This document shows, one piece after another, positions 22,614 through 34,570 of a stretch of 64,000 bases of DNA (positions are counted from its first letter, which is position 1; each line of letters starts with the position of its first letter). The DNA is from Marthasterias glacialis (Eukaryota; Echinodermata; Asteroidea; Forcipulatida; Asteriidae). A model generated the notes under the pieces. The model was not told the DNA's origin and did no database searches. It was given only the letters and a program-made list of their open reading frames with translations. The stretch lies in assembly GCA_911728455.2 (NCBI GenBank), contig OU452235.1, positions 6,244,157 to 6,308,156 of the forward strand, read 5' to 3'. The translations under genes were made by a program, and so were the position numbers.

Positions 22614-22648
22614 CTCCGTACATACAAAAAAGCCCGGTCTTGATAGGG
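22389..22648 (-). mobile_element. piggyBac-like MITE, truncated
   Basis: In reverse orientation: AAGTTTCAAAACATTCGGAC through TGACGTCAACATG to CCCGGTCTTGATAGGG, then TTAA (22649-22652). It includes a pure run of 28 C (22583-22610). The other part of the element is deleted; the sister insertion at 41717-42664 with the same right flank (AACCAC-GTGCA) is long. Confidence 0.75.
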
Positions 22649-22689
22649 TTAAACCACAGTGCACTTCATATAAATGGTTTTATTATAAA

Positions 22690-23279
22690 CACAACATGCA
22701 CTTTAACTGATTTGACAACCTTACACAATGACGTCATGAGCGGAAATGGAAGGATGCTGGTCTGGTACTCAGGAAGCAATCAAAAAGCACAACGTCGCAA
22801 GGCGGATATACATGTAAACAGACACACGACGGCCGTGTTATGATAGTATGGCACAATGGACCCTCATTCAAAACACACACAGCCTCATTCAAACCAGTGA
22901 TAGAGTAAAGTCACTTCCATCAATCGGTGTATCTATGTATGATTGACAGCTCATCGATTGTCAATCAAAACCCGATGTGGTTTTCTGGTCCCTGGAATGG
23001 AAATACAGCAGTATTTAAAACGAGCTGTGTCAGATGTAATGCTCATAAAAACCGTGCATGTCATCGGCAAGAGGAACCAAGAAGGCTTGACTGAAAGAAC
23101 ACAACACCAAGGTAAGTGTGTCTCGTTATACTTGGTGCCGGTGTCATAGGGGATTTTGTCCGCCGGTGTGTGTGTCCCGCATACGGTAAATTAACACGGG
23201 CTCATCGAAAGTAGTGGACGAAATCTGATAAAATGTCTTCACAATTCGCCGTATGGGAACAGATTCAGCGAGATTCAGG

Positions 23280-23313
<34 letters not shown>

Positions 23314-23440
23314 GGTTCCCTAGTCCAAGTCGGTTGCGGTATTCGCCAGAAAATATTTCACTTTGCACATCTTAAGTTCAGCAGCGGAAACTAGAACCTC
23401 AACTCGCCACAATTTCACGCAAGTCTTAAATTAAGTGTTA
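22690..23440 (+). repeat. Array block I, copy 2
   Basis: Near-identical to 42680-43500 and 52770-53590. The donor context CACCAAGGTAAGTG is at about 23108. A poly(T) tract at 23281-23310 interrupts the block where the others continue GAGACGAAATC. The frame MSGNGRMLVWYSGSNQ is kept, but no domain is recognised. Confidence 0.55.
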
Positions 23441-25189
23441 TGTGACAGTACTGTGACTGTTGTACAGGTTGCTGTGCATTGTGTACTGTTGCATTTTGCA
23501 TTGGAACTAGCAAAAACGAGTGCTACTTTATCGCTCATAAATTATGTGCAAGAGCTTGGCATGGCTTGTTATTCCGCAAAACCTTTGAAAACATCCTCCA
23601 AAGCTTTCCAACTTCCTTGTTTGGGTTTAAATGAAAGTAAACACATTTTTAAAACGTGTGTTGGTGCTCATAAAGTGTAACAACACATTCTAGGTTGTTT
23701 GTTTGTCTTGATATTTAAACACAGCATAGTCTTTGTGACTAAATTTATAAACACACACAGGTGTTGAAGCCCCATCTCAACATTGGTAAACTGACTGTAC
23801 ATGCTTCCATTCTTCGCACAAATAAACGTAATTAAACCAACCTATTACAAATTTAGCTAATTTCGTTATCTCGTTTGCAAGAAAATGGCAAAAATGCTTC
23901 GAGCATTATTGTGCGCATTCCTGAAGGCAGAGTTTTTGTCTTACTGAGACGAAAACAAATTTGAGATCTTATTTCATTTATTATTTAAAAATGATAACAC
24001 AACATACAGACACATTTCAAGGAAGGTTTTCTATCATCATTATCTTTGTACAATGTACAGTTTATCTAAATCTGTGATCAGTTATGTTGTTCTTCTTACC
24101 AATGTTGAGCTGGGGCTTTAAATAACAGTTACCGCAACGTGCGTTTTGGCTCGTAGAGGATTAACACCAAAACGCGTTTGGAAAGTGTTACCAGAAAGGC
24201 GTTGTAAAGGGTAAAACAATGCAAGTAGATTTTACAGAGTAATTATAGGAAGATCAGTTAGTGGTCAAATGCAAATGAATTTAAAAGTATTACTTTAAGA
24301 TACGTTTCTGTTATAAACTCATCATTGTTTCATTGGGTAATTTCTCCAACTACTTTACAAGGCCCGGGCGCACTACCGCCGGTTCACACCGTGTGCGGTG
24401 CTGACCCCTGGTCGCCTTACCCAAATACAGGGCAATCTTGCAGTTTGACGTATTTTTAGTTTTTATACATGTATTTATTTTGTTTAGCCGGAAGCGTTTC
24501 TGACTTCTGCTCAGGCCCAATCATGCCATTCATAAAATGTCCAGATAGCTCCCGTGTTTTTAAAGATGGCTAGACCTATATGAGTTCATCATGCACTTTA
24601 ATTTAAATAAGTAAACGGATTTTCTTTGTATTTCTCTTAATTATTTTGGAAACAAATTGAGGGAAAGAGCCAAGAATCGCCTCAAATTACACCACAGAAC
24701 ATCTACAACCCTAGACAACATCCGTTTGGACACCTCCGTACCCCCGGTATGTTGAACACTTTGATGTTTATCAGCAAACCAAGCATTGATCACTTCTGAT
24801 TGCAGATGCTAGAGCGCTTGTCGCATCTTGACAACACTGAACCGGGGGTACGGGATGCTGTTGGCACTGTCCCCAAAATTGCGTCTGCGATTGCAATCCG
24901 TGCCAAAATTCGTAGGGACACACCCGTTGAGCACTTTTATGACATCAGTAGTTTATGAGCCACCCCCCCCCCCCCATTCCCACGCTTTGACTAAAAATAT
25001 ATATTTATTAGTAGGTCTACAAAAAATAAACCGTAGTAGGTTTTTCTTACGGGGTGCTGTTAACACTGTACCGACAATTTTGTCCGTGATTCTCTGAAAT
25101 TTGTTTCTGCGGTAGCCAATGCGTTGGGCTGCTTGTGACATTAACAAATTTGTGTGAAAGATGCATTCTGATTCCTATCAAATCGCCTA

Positions 25190-25220
<31 letters not shown>

Positions 25221-26390
25221 AAATACGTGTCGTTTTCTGCTCAGGGGCCGAGGGTGCAGTAAACACTTCTCAATGAATACTGTAACACTGACAAGGTGGT
25301 CTTTGGTAACGTTACACAATACATCAATAGATATTTACAGTCAGTTTGATATTGTCATTATAATATATCGTGCAGGCCCGTAACAACATTCATAAGGGAA
25401 AGGAGGGGGTAGGGCCAACTGTGTCCCAAGGACATTGTTCGTCCTGTTTGAACTCTTGTCTACGATTGCCAGGCGCGCTATCAGTGTGAATACAAAGTGT
25501 GCTATTCCTGACAACGATTTACCATGTTTTCCTGACAAATACAGGATTTCCAGAAAGTGGTGTTCTTCCTAAATGTAACATTGTTATAACTTTTGTAATA
25601 CTCTATCAAATGAATACTAAAATTGCGAATTTTCATGAATACATACATGATTTGTCAACGGTTTACCATGGTAAGAATATGACATGTTCTCCATTGTTTA
25701 GTTATGTTAGATGGCTAACTGTTCTGTTTACAAAGACATCAGCAATCAGATTTGAATATTACATGTCCAGATTAGCAGGGTAACTTTCACTCTATAACAG
25801 TACCAGTTTCAAATCCGCTTACGTGCCGAAATGTAAAATGAATTTTAAATTTTATGGTAAACCGTTGGTGATGTTACACACCGACCGCCGGCCGATACGC
25901 GATCACAGCACTAAGAAGACATTTACAACTTTAATACTATTCATGTTCATATTCATGTACTCGGATGTGCAGGAGGAGGGTTTTGGGGAGTCGACTCCCT
26001 CCCCCCTCCCCCAACCCCTAATCCCCTGCACTGGTTAAGTAAAAAATGCAAGTAAAAAGCGTAAAAAATTACAAGAACAAAATGGAAGGGTGGCACATTG
26101 TGCCCCCGGCCCCGATATGGTAGTTGTTAAACACTGTCCCTACAATTTTGTCCGTGATTGTAGAATAAAAAGCAAAATGCGGTAGTCTCAATTGGGCCCG
26201 GTCCTCACATCGTAAGGGCCTCGCGGTCGCATTCCCTCTACCCCCACCCAAGCACCGACCTTATGTTTTCAATGTTGGAGAACATTAAATTGTCAAAATG
26301 AAAATATTGTTTAAAATGACAACCAGATAAATTGTTTTTGCAGACCATTTAGTCCTAGTAAAGGGTAGGCTTGTATCGCTCACTTGTGCA
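23441..26390. repeat. Array block J, copy 2
   Basis: Aligned in pieces to 8571-11010 and 43501-46560. It contains the GGTTCACACCGTGTGCGG segment (24378), the CTTGACAACACTGAACCGGG segment (24827), A26 at 25198-25223 and the AGTCGACTCC segment (25989). Block K and its exon candidate are absent from this unit. Confidence 0.5.
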
Positions 26391-26399
26391 TGTATAGCG

Positions 26400-26720
26400 C
26401 GTAATAACCTCTAAGGGCGTCTCAAAGTGCAGTTACTTAATTTAGTTCTACAAGGTATATGCCGAGCTATGCTACAAGACTCAGTTATAATACATGGCTC
26501 CACGTAAATGTTTACAAAGTGCTGTGGCACAATCTGCAACCATCCATACCAGAGAACATCAGGGCAAACCCTTCACTGCGCTCTTAATTGATTTTTTTTA
26601 CACAAGACCTTCGGCTTCATGTCCCTTCCGAATGAGGAAGCACTAACGGTTAAGTGTCGAGTCTGGGACTCGAACCCCTACTCCGATGATCAGAAACAGC
26701 ACAGCACAGGTTGATAATCG
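26400..26720 (-). mobile_element. tRNA-headed SINE, family A, copy
   Basis: The minus strand begins near a B-box-like GGGTTCGAGTCCCAGACTCG and continues through a body with GGAAGGGACATGAAGCCGAAGG and a tail containing GTAGAACTAAATTAAGT. Sister copies at 48745-49065 and 62705-63060 share the order and orientation. Confidence 0.55.
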
Positions 26721-26744
26721 ATCACATCAACAGTCTCTACCAAC

Positions 26745-26905
26745 AGGGATTTCCTATTGCTCATGGATGATGAGAAGCAATGATAGTCACAGCATCTTGT
26801 TCAGGGAAACAAATGTCATGATTGAGATGAGAACCCACAGTCTGGTGCCTCAGCAACCAGAACTTGAGGTCGATACGCTAGACCGCTCCGTTTCTACGCG
26901 CCACA
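26745..26905 (-). mobile_element. tRNA-headed SINE, family B, copy
   Basis: The minus strand starts GGAGCGGTCTAGCGTATCG (A-box-like) and has GTGGGTTCTCATCTC (B-box-like), then TTTCCCTGAACAAGATGCTG and TATCATTGCTTCTCATC, the body layout common in marine invertebrate tRNA-SINEs. Copies occur at 49140-49285 and 63125-63275, always next to family A. Confidence 0.5.
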
Positions 26906-27637
26906 AGTTTTACAGATTATGTTACTTCATATTTTATTTAACAGTAATCAGAGTCGTATTTCAGGAACTTGTACTTGGCTGTCTGAGTTTGTACTAAGAC
27001 AACAGAGTACTTGTTGGGACTCGGATACCTGTACTTGTGCTTCAAGTCCAAAGTACTCTTACTCGAAAAACGACCGGTCACCTTTGTACTCGGCGGTACT
27101 TGCTACTCGGCCAAACATTACCTGATTACAGCTCTTGGACGTAACCCTTTATTTGTTGACCTTACAAATCGGTACATTTTACCATTTTTGGCACCAGTAT
27201 GTAGAACATTGTTATTTTGCGTGATCCACGGTGGCAAACAGAGATCGAATTTCCTTCAAAGTGAACTGCGCCCTCCTTATACTGAAGACTGCTTTATCCA
27301 TTGCATTGGTGGTGGCGGCGGGAGGCCAACGACCTTTTTTTCTTATTCTCCGTGTGTTGTACCATGTTTTTTTTTAATTGGTTTGTTAGTAAATATCCGT
27401 TTTGATAAATTCGTTGAAGTCAATGTAGCTGTAACAAAATATATCAATAGGTACAAACCAACAAAAATACCTATTTATACAGATATTAAAAACAAGTGTT
27501 ATTTATTTGTATATTTCTTAACTCGTATTAAAAGGGAGAAACAACCCCAGTGTTGCACCGTTTTTCAAAGGAATTCGATGTTGTTTTAAATCGAACATTT
27601 TAACAATTTGTTTGTCCATTCAACTTGTATTTTTCAG
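26906..27637 (+). promoter_or_regulatory. Upstream region and splice acceptor of gene 3
   Basis: Non-coding block shared with 49286-49960 and 63276-63930. The last 180 bases (ACCTATTTATACAGATATTAAA, AGGGAGAAACAACCCCAGTG, TTTGTCCATTCAACTTG) lead to TTTTTCAG at the ATG. A TATA-like CTATTTATA near 27471 is a possible promoter element, but the transcription start is not known. Confidence 0.45.
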
Positions 27638-28447
27638 ATGAACTTCAGGAGAAAACTCGCCCTTGTTTTGGCTACTATGCAAGTTAAGCTCATAGTGGCT
27701 GCAGTTGCAGTGTCACCTGATCAAGAAATGACGTGTAATTCCTGCTGTCAGGGCCAAGCTGGTATACCTGGAATTCCTGGATCAAATGGTCAACACGGGC
27801 CGGTAGGTCCTAGAGGTGATGCAGGCTCTCCTGGTGAGGTAGGTGAACCCGGGGCTAAAGGAGACGAGGGGTCAGATGGACTGGTTGGTGAGCCCGGCGC
27901 TAAAGGGGATCACGGACTGAAGGGAGAGCAAGGAGTCGGTCAACCAGGGAAACAAGGACCTCAAGGTCTGCCTGGGATGGATGGTTTGAAGGGGGAGAGA
28001 GGTGAACCTGGACCAGCTGGACAGAAGGGTGAAGCAGGTGAATGTAGTACACGACGGTCCGCCTTCACTGCAGTGAGGATAACCAACTTCAGCCCTGCAT
28101 CACCATATGATCCTCTGCCCTTTGAAGAGTTATTGTTTTCAGAGGAAGGGACAGAGTTCAGGTTGACTAATGGTACGTTTACGTGTACAGTGCCAGGGGT
28201 ATACGTCTTTATGTTCTCAGTCAATAAACATTCAAGTCCGTCTGACCTAGATGTTCATCTGAGGAAGAACGGTAACGTCATTGTTTCAGGGTTTGTAAAC
28301 GCTTCAGGTTATCATTCAGTAAGCAGCAGTGCGGTTATTTCCCTGCACTATGGAGATCAAGTTCACTTAGCTGTACACCGTCAGGTGTACGGGGGAAGCT
28401 CTAACCACCGTACATCGTTTACTGGATTCATTTTGCATGAGATTTAA
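27638..28447 (+). CDS. Secreted collagen-like C1q-domain protein, gene 3
   Basis: 269 residues with signal peptide, CNSCC motif, 32 Gly-X-Y triplets with a GEQGV interruption (96-100), Cys136 and a C1q head. The ATG follows an AG acceptor; the open frame extends 30 bases upstream through the acceptor tract and was not used. Gln40 replaces the Pro of the first triplet (GQA rather than GPA). The head is distinct at 147-150 (RITN), 196-208 (NKHSSPSDLDVHL), 219-221 (FVN) and 246-258 (VHRQVYGGSSNHR). It has one sequon in the RLTNGT strand and a new one at N221-A-S, in a segment that is variable between copies. AATAAA lies at 28495. A role in extracellular recognition is inferred from the family. 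Confidence 0.92.
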   Translation: MNFRRKLALVLATMQVKLIVAAVAVSPDQEMTCNSCCQGQAGIPGIPGSNGQHGPVGPRGDAGSPGEVGEPGAKGDEGSDGLVGEPGAKGDHGLKGEQGVGQPGKQGPQGLPGMDGLKGERGEPGPAGQKGEAGECSTRRSAFTAVRITNFSPASPYDPLPFEELLFSEEGTEFRLTNGTFTCTVPGVYVFMFSVNKHSSPSDLDVHLRKNGNVIVSGFVNASGYHSVSSSAVISLHYGDQVHLAVHRQVYGGSSNHRTSFTGFILHEI

Positions 28448-29664
28448 GACGGAAACAAAAGATAACCCACTAAAATGAAGAAAACATTAATAATAATAAA
28501 TACATACATTTAAAATTACATTTCGATATTGCAATGGCCGCCCTGAAAATTAGCTTTTTTTAATACAAGACATATATACTTATATTAAACTGTAATAATA
28601 TTTTACTGACACTAATGTTCAGTTGCCGTTGTTTTCGACACAAAGGTGCCATACGGATTACTTCAAATAGCACGATTAATTTACTAGCTCGAAAAAAATG
28701 TTTTTATTTAAAATGCTACTTTCCTACCGCTATGAAGAAATCAAAGGAAAAAAAATAAATAAACAATAAAAAAGGGCTTAACTTCTGGAAAATCTTAGAA
28801 TCGACTTATGGTTTAGGAGAAAACTTAATAACACAAATAATAAGAATTGAAAAAAAAAGTAAAAATATGAAATTATTATGGTTCAGTCGAAACAAAAAAA
28901 TAATCAAAAACTTACTGTATGTCTTTTGTGTGTGTTTATTTACTGTTCCTTACCAGATCTTTGATTTGTGCACCTTATGCGGGCACGCGCCCCGGGCCAA
29001 TTAAGACTTCCAGCTCGCGCTTTATTTCCTTCAACTTTGTCCTATCTCCTATAATTGTTTCCAAACTGGATGACCCGCTGCGTCTAAAAGACGATCAAAT
29101 CAAACACCCCACCCACACGAACAGAAATTGTTTAAACTCATTACACCTTTTTGTTATACAGTCGAAAAGTATATTCGTTTTGAAACTATTTTAGTATTAA
29201 GCTTTCTCAAGTGTAAAGCCACGTGACTAAACATCCTGACTTGTTTAAAACCCATAATGTATTGCAGATTGTCACGTGATCGATGTTCAACAAGTACGTA
29301 TAAAACTACTTACGGAGTTAATTTACCCGCCCACCCCTTCCTGATAATTTGCATGAAGCATAATGGTAATCAACATGTGTTTATTGTTTTGTTACACATA
29401 TTAATCTATGGACAATCACGTATCACTGTTAAGTATAGATTTGCGAAGATTAAATATATGATATTAGTAACCAAACACATTATGTTAAAAGTCACATATT
29501 TTACGGTTTAAACCACATGAAAATGAAACGTTCTTTAAAAAATATGTTGCTCTCGAAACCAATGTCAATGGAGAAAGAAGTAAAGACTTACAGGTCACTA
29601 TTGCTTGTACAAGTTTATTGTAACTTCAATGCATGTAATCGAACTACACCGGATTTTTGTATCG
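28448..29664. repeat. Downstream block D, copy 3
   Basis: Non-coding, aligned to 3627-4585 and 14998-16067. The TTAA occupied by a MITE in unit 1 is changed here (ATTTTTGTATCG), so this copy is not an informative empty site. Confidence 0.6.
28495..28500 (+). other. AATAAA polyadenylation signal, gene 3
   Basis: Canonical AATAAA 48 bases after the stop, at the end of an ATA-rich run as in gene 1. Confidence 0.5.
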
Positions 29665-31164
29665 TTGGTGGCGCAGTTAGGTGAAACATTTTGGGGCATT
29701 GTGCTTTTGATAATACAAGCATGGAATTTGGCACACAGTCAGAGTACGTCCCGATAAAGATTTAAATAGAAAGAAAAAAAATGATTGTTACTCCACTTTA
29801 AAAAAAAAAAAAAAAAAAAAAAAAGACAAATCTGTGATGGCCCAATAACCGAAAATATTTCTCATGATATACTCTGATTGTTTGCAAAATTCCATGATTG
29901 TATCATCAAATGCACAATCCCATCTCCTACCTGCTATAGTTCGTCCCCAACAATTCAAAAACAGCCTTTTAACTTAGTTGCCACTTAAATGTGACAACCT
30001 ACTTTTATGGAATACAGACTAAAACTAGAGTGAACTATTCAGTTGTCTTCCCAATATACTCTTCCTGAAACCAATCACGTGAAAAAAATACCTTTATTGA
30101 ATGATGTTGTTTTTATCATCACCGTAGAACCAGTAGCAGGAAACAATAAAAATAAATGTTGTAAACATTGCAAGCTTTCTTGCAGTTGTATTTTTAAAAC
30201 CTTTTTCATTTTCAAATACAAAGTTATCTCTATAACCTGCTTATTTGTTTTAATACTATAATACTATTTGTTTATGTATTAACTTAAAAAAAAATAAAAA
30301 AATAAAAAACATTGATATTTAAAATAAGTAATAAAGTCCCTCGTTATTTTTCCACCGCTTTGTTAACCAGATAATTGTCAACAATGTCATCAAGTTGCGT
30401 TGACCTGAGTGACCTCTGACCTCCCGATAAACCGGAAATTGTATTAACAAACTAATAGTTGAAGTTTTGGTTTTTTTTATTTATAATTTTTTTTTATTTT
30501 TTTTTTTTTTTTTTTATATATTTTTTTTTTTTTTTTTTTTTTTTTTGTATTAAATTAATTGTACGCAATTTAAAACAAATCGTGTTTTCAAGTTCCCCCA
30601 TAACATTTTCATACTTAGGGTGTAGTTTACTCATTGATAGTGATGCACCATCCACATAATAACATGCAAACAAAGTTGCAATCATCCAAGTCAAAGCAAG
30701 TGTATTCCTAGCTTGTCGCATGTATTATCAAAACCGTTTAACATCACCCGTTCATTGTTACATTGTTATTTAAGTCAGATCTATGATGCCCCTAGGGAAT
30801 TAAATGTCAGAAACATTTGCATCTCCAACGTTGCAGAGAGATTGGATGAATACATCATTGATAAACAGATACAGACAATGAAGTGGTGTGTGCCCGACAT
30901 CTGCAGTGGCGTAACCAGGGGGAGAGCAGGGGGAGCCTCCCCGCTCTGAACCCTTGCCTCCTCCCCTCCCCCAATGAGATCAAAAATCGCAAAAATTTAA
31001 TGGTGCGATACATTAAATAGTCAAATAGTAACAATATTGTTATAAAAATGTGGGAGGCTAATCATCCAATACTGGCAGCTGAGAATCTGAATTGCGAATG
31101 ACGCAGTTACACGTGTTAGAGCTGCTGCAGACATTCAACGGCTAATTATTTAATAACTGAATTC
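29665..31164. repeat. Blocks E and F, copy 3
   Basis: Matches 16072-17589. It contains A25 (29800-29824), a T-rich low-complexity stretch (about 30470-30546), and the TTAA at 30738-30741 that is a second empty site for the MITE at 55306-56199. No gene is seen. Confidence 0.6.
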
Positions 31165-31397
31165 ACCGTTGGGAGCGCTATAATTCATTAGTTTATCTCA
31201 TTTCGGGGCGGGGGGAACACATTGTTTTTTGCTTTTGTTTACAGACTAAAAATAGCAGCCGCCCAGGGCACAGAGAGCGACAATAAGGCTAGGTTGACAA
31301 ATTTAAGTTATTTGTTGGTCTGACAAGAAGTTAGCCCGAATTTCAGGCTGAAAATACAAAATCCAAGATGGCCGCCCTAAGAGGCGACCATTTTGAA
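31165..31397. repeat. Block G, copy 3 (left half)
   Basis: Matches 17590-17790 and 56630-56825, and is interrupted after CATTTTGAA by the TIR element at 31398. It resumes at 32175 with CCCAAAAGCATTTAAGACTATCACGTGA. Confidence 0.6.
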
Positions 31398-32174
31398 TAG
31401 ACCGATTGCGCCACCCGCGTCACATGACCCCTTCTGGGTATAAAATGTAAACGCACACGACGTCCTCCATAGGAAAGTATGGTACGGCACACGATGATTG
31501 TTGCATTTAGTTTGCTCGAAATCTGTGACAAATATTCCAGAGTTTGTACCCGAGACCTTCGAGTGGCTGAATAAAGCCAGTAAGGACAGTTCCAGCAAGT
31601 CTTCAACATTGTACAAGTACCGTATAAATGTGCACGATGTGTACTAGTAAACAACGGAACATTAGGCCAGACGACAGCGATCACTACACACTTTTCAACA
31701 CAAAAATGTCAAAGTTTTAAAGCCAAAATCATCAAAAGAAATTGCATTCCAAAACTGTGTGATTCATTTGCCTATTTGAAATTGTGCAAGGGTAGGTATA
31801 AATGCTCACTTTTCCAGCGTTCTTTCTCCTTTTTTTTTACAGTGATTTAGGCCTACATTACGAACAAAATAAGAGGCGGTGGCTTCATAATAGCCGTCCG
31901 AAGCTGGTAGTGCATGGCCAAAAACCCTCTTTTTAGTAGAATTCTGTTAAATTGTGAAACAGAGATGTGATTTAAATTAATGCCACAATATACTACTTTA
32001 AATAAAGGGGCTGATTAACTAATATATCACTTAACAAAAGTAAAATCGACTGTTTTTGTAGTCACTCCGTGTCACGGCATATCTCTTTACACGTATTTTG
32101 CCATCAGCTGTGTGGCGTTATACCCATAGGGGGTCACGTGACCGCATGTCAACATTGGTCGCGCAATCGGTCTA
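31398..32174 (+). mobile_element. TIR element, 777 bp (TAGACCGATTGCGC ends)
   Basis: Begins TAGACCGATTGCGC and ends GCGCAATCGGTCTA, an inverted repeat of 14 bases; GTCACATGACC and GGTCACGTGACC lie just inside. The uninterrupted sister sequences at 17787 and 56820 read straight from TTTTGAA into TTCCAAAAGC, confirming an insertion. The target duplication is ambiguous (0-2 bases). Short minus-strand frames are open here and have counterparts in the second copy, but no transposase is recognisable. Superfamily not assigned. Confidence 0.75.
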
Positions 32175-32373
32175 TACCCAAAAGCATTTAAGACTATCAC
32201 GTGAATCATCACTATTATGTTTTCTTGCTAAAAAATCAAAAACAAGTGAAAATTATGTTTTCGGGGAAAATGATTCGTTTGCTTGTATGTCGGGTTGTTT
32301 TTGTTTGTTTTTATGTTTGCTTGTTTCTTTACTTTTTTTTCAATATGTGCAGCCGCTCCCCAGCTCACAGTGA
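32175..32373. repeat. Block G, copy 3 (right half)
   Basis: Continues block G after the TIR element and runs through CGTTTGCTTGTATGTCGGG, GCAGCCGCTCCCC and CACAGTGA to the TTAA used by the MITE at 32378. It aligns to 17800-17985. Confidence 0.6.
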
Positions 32374-32377
32374 TTAA

Positions 32378-33287
32378 CCCTATAAGAACCAGGTTTTTGG
32401 GGGATGTACGGGGACCCCCCCCCCCCCCCCCCTCCGTTTTTTCCAAAGTGTGCGTCCGATTTTAATGAAACTTACCATAAATGTTCACCTCACCGCATTC
32501 TACATGATGACGTCAACAAACGAATCAAAATTCGTCACTAGGGGCGTTTTTGACTTTTTTTTGTGCTCATATTTGGTCAACAATCATGTTTCATCATACT
32601 TTCTGTATTAATCGTCCGAATGTTATACAAAAATTGATATAATTTGACACCCTAATTACAGGCTGAAAACACACAATCCTAGATGGCTGCCAATAATGGC
32701 TGCCATTTTGAATTCCCAAAATCATTTCTGACTATCAATTGACTCATCACTATCACTTTTCTGGCAAAGAAATTAAAAATAAAAGGAAATTATGTTCAAA
32801 CGTAAAAAAAAAAAAAAATAAAAATAAAAATATATATAAAAACAGTAAAATCGTGTGATCGACCCACACGAATGGTCAAACAAATGGTTGCCATGGCAAC
32901 ATGTAACAGGCCTGATAAGTAAACAATTTGTATGTAGATAATAATTTATTGTAAGAAAACTTCAATTTTTTTGACCGCGCAATTACAGGCTGAAAACGCA
33001 AAATACAAGACGTCCCGAAAAACAAGTCAAAAACAAGTGCAAGTTTTGTTAAACTATTCCAAAAGATCACTAAAATACATTAAAATCGTTCGACCCAAGG
33101 TCAAATATACGGTTGCATTGGCAACAGCTAACGCCCTCATTTAAACTATTTGTCATCATGAACCTACATAGATATTGAGAAAATCCGTACAATTTTGCGT
33201 TGATCAGACTCAGCGTTTAAACGTTACGATCAAACAATTGGTAGGATGCAATTTGTGCCCCACCCCCCTCCCCGGTCGTGATAAGGC
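32378..33287 (+). mobile_element. piggyBac-like MITE, diverged
   Basis: TTAA (32374-32377) then CCCTATAAGAACCAGG; the right end is CCCGGTCGTGATAAGG. It contains a long C run (32416-32432), GATGGCTGCCAATAATGGC in place of the usual core palindrome, and a right part resembling the diverged relative at 6387-6719. It may therefore be a composite of two related elements. Confidence 0.65.
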
Positions 33288-33887
33288 TTAGCCGGCAACA
33301 GAACCAACGCCATGTTGGTGATAGGCGGAAGCTTTACGCACACGCCACCCGCGTCACCCATACGCACACCCCACCTAGAAAAAGTAATCGCCCACGCTTG
33401 CCCCCCCCCCCTTTCACGGACATGTCTGGCCGCACAACTAAACATCAGCATCCAACCGTGTTACACCAACAACATTAGCTCCAGTAAATGTTTTCACAAT
33501 CGGGATGTTATTTTGTCCGACCCACAGCTTGTTACAAATCGACTAATGGTGGCCCATCCACTGGTTGCTGGGGCTGGTATGGCAGCCCCTCATCATCTTC
33601 ATCAGGATCATTCTCGTCCTCGTCTATCATACTATCTTATTCCCGTCAACAAATTTCTCGTACCATTCCTCATTTATCAATGTTTGTTCATTGTCATCAG
33701 CATTACAAAAAAATTAAACAACAATGACATAAATAAATGTAAATGATGTCATTTGTAAACTTTGTATCTTGAGACTTTGATTACTTTTGCAAGCACGCAT
33801 TCATATGTCTTGCGCAGTAATGTTGAGGTATATAGATCTGTGTTTGCATTAATAGACCCATTTATATAGCACCTTATAAGGGTTTAA

Positions 33888-34408
33888 CACATCAAGACCG
33901 GGCTTTTTGAAAATGTACGGGGACCGGGGAGAGCAACAAACATTTCGACTTATATATTTCAAATATTGATTTCACCGAGTTCAAGAAAACGTCAAGAAAA
34001 AAAAATAAATAAATAAATAAAGTAAAACAATTATAAAAACATAAAATAAAACAAAATAAAATGCAAACGTGTTTTTTACAAGGTTTTAATTTTGGTACAA
34101 AAATCGTGTTTTCCCCATATTCTTGTATGTTTTGTCGACATTTTTGTTTCTTTAACTTGGCAAACTTGTTCTTGTTAACATGATCATGTTGACTCCAACA
34201 TACGTTGATACCCAAGCATTAATTCAACTAGGTCAAACAAATGGTTGCCACGGCAACAGCTAACCCAAGTATCACTTACCAACATGATTCAATATTTTTG
34301 AAGAATTACAAACCTGTCGCGGTGATCGGACTAAGCGTTCAAAAAATTACCGTAATTTTGGTAGGGACACATCGTGCCCCCTCTCTCTCCAGGTCCTGAT
34401 GGGATTGG
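33888..34408 (+). mobile_element. Diverged MITE relative, sister of 18388
   Basis: TTAA (33884-33887) before CACATCAAGACCGGGC and TTAA (34409-34412) after GTCCTGATGGGATTGG. It keeps GGTTGCCACGGCAACAGCTAACCC and CGGTGATCGGACTAAGCGTTC, which the unit 2 copy partly lacks. Confidence 0.65.
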
Positions 34409-34412
34409 TTAA

Positions 34413-34570
34413 AAATGTGTAATGGCGCAATCTGCAGCCAACCAAACCAGGAACACTGGGGCAAACCCCTAGTAAAGATAAGTGGGTTCTTTTTCATTCA
34501 TTATACAACACACTGGCCCTACGGCTAAAGACCCATCCAAAGGACTCTGCAAATAATGTCAAGTGTCTAA
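34413..34570 (-). mobile_element. SINE fragment, tail part (family A), sister of 18833
   Basis: Nearly the same sequence as 18833-18990, again without the tRNA-like head, so the truncation predates the duplication of this unit. Confidence 0.55.

Noticed and set aside
22394-22843. 149-codon plus-strand frame
   Set aside because: It runs through a truncated MITE and a poly(C) tract into block I; the proline run comes from the C tract.
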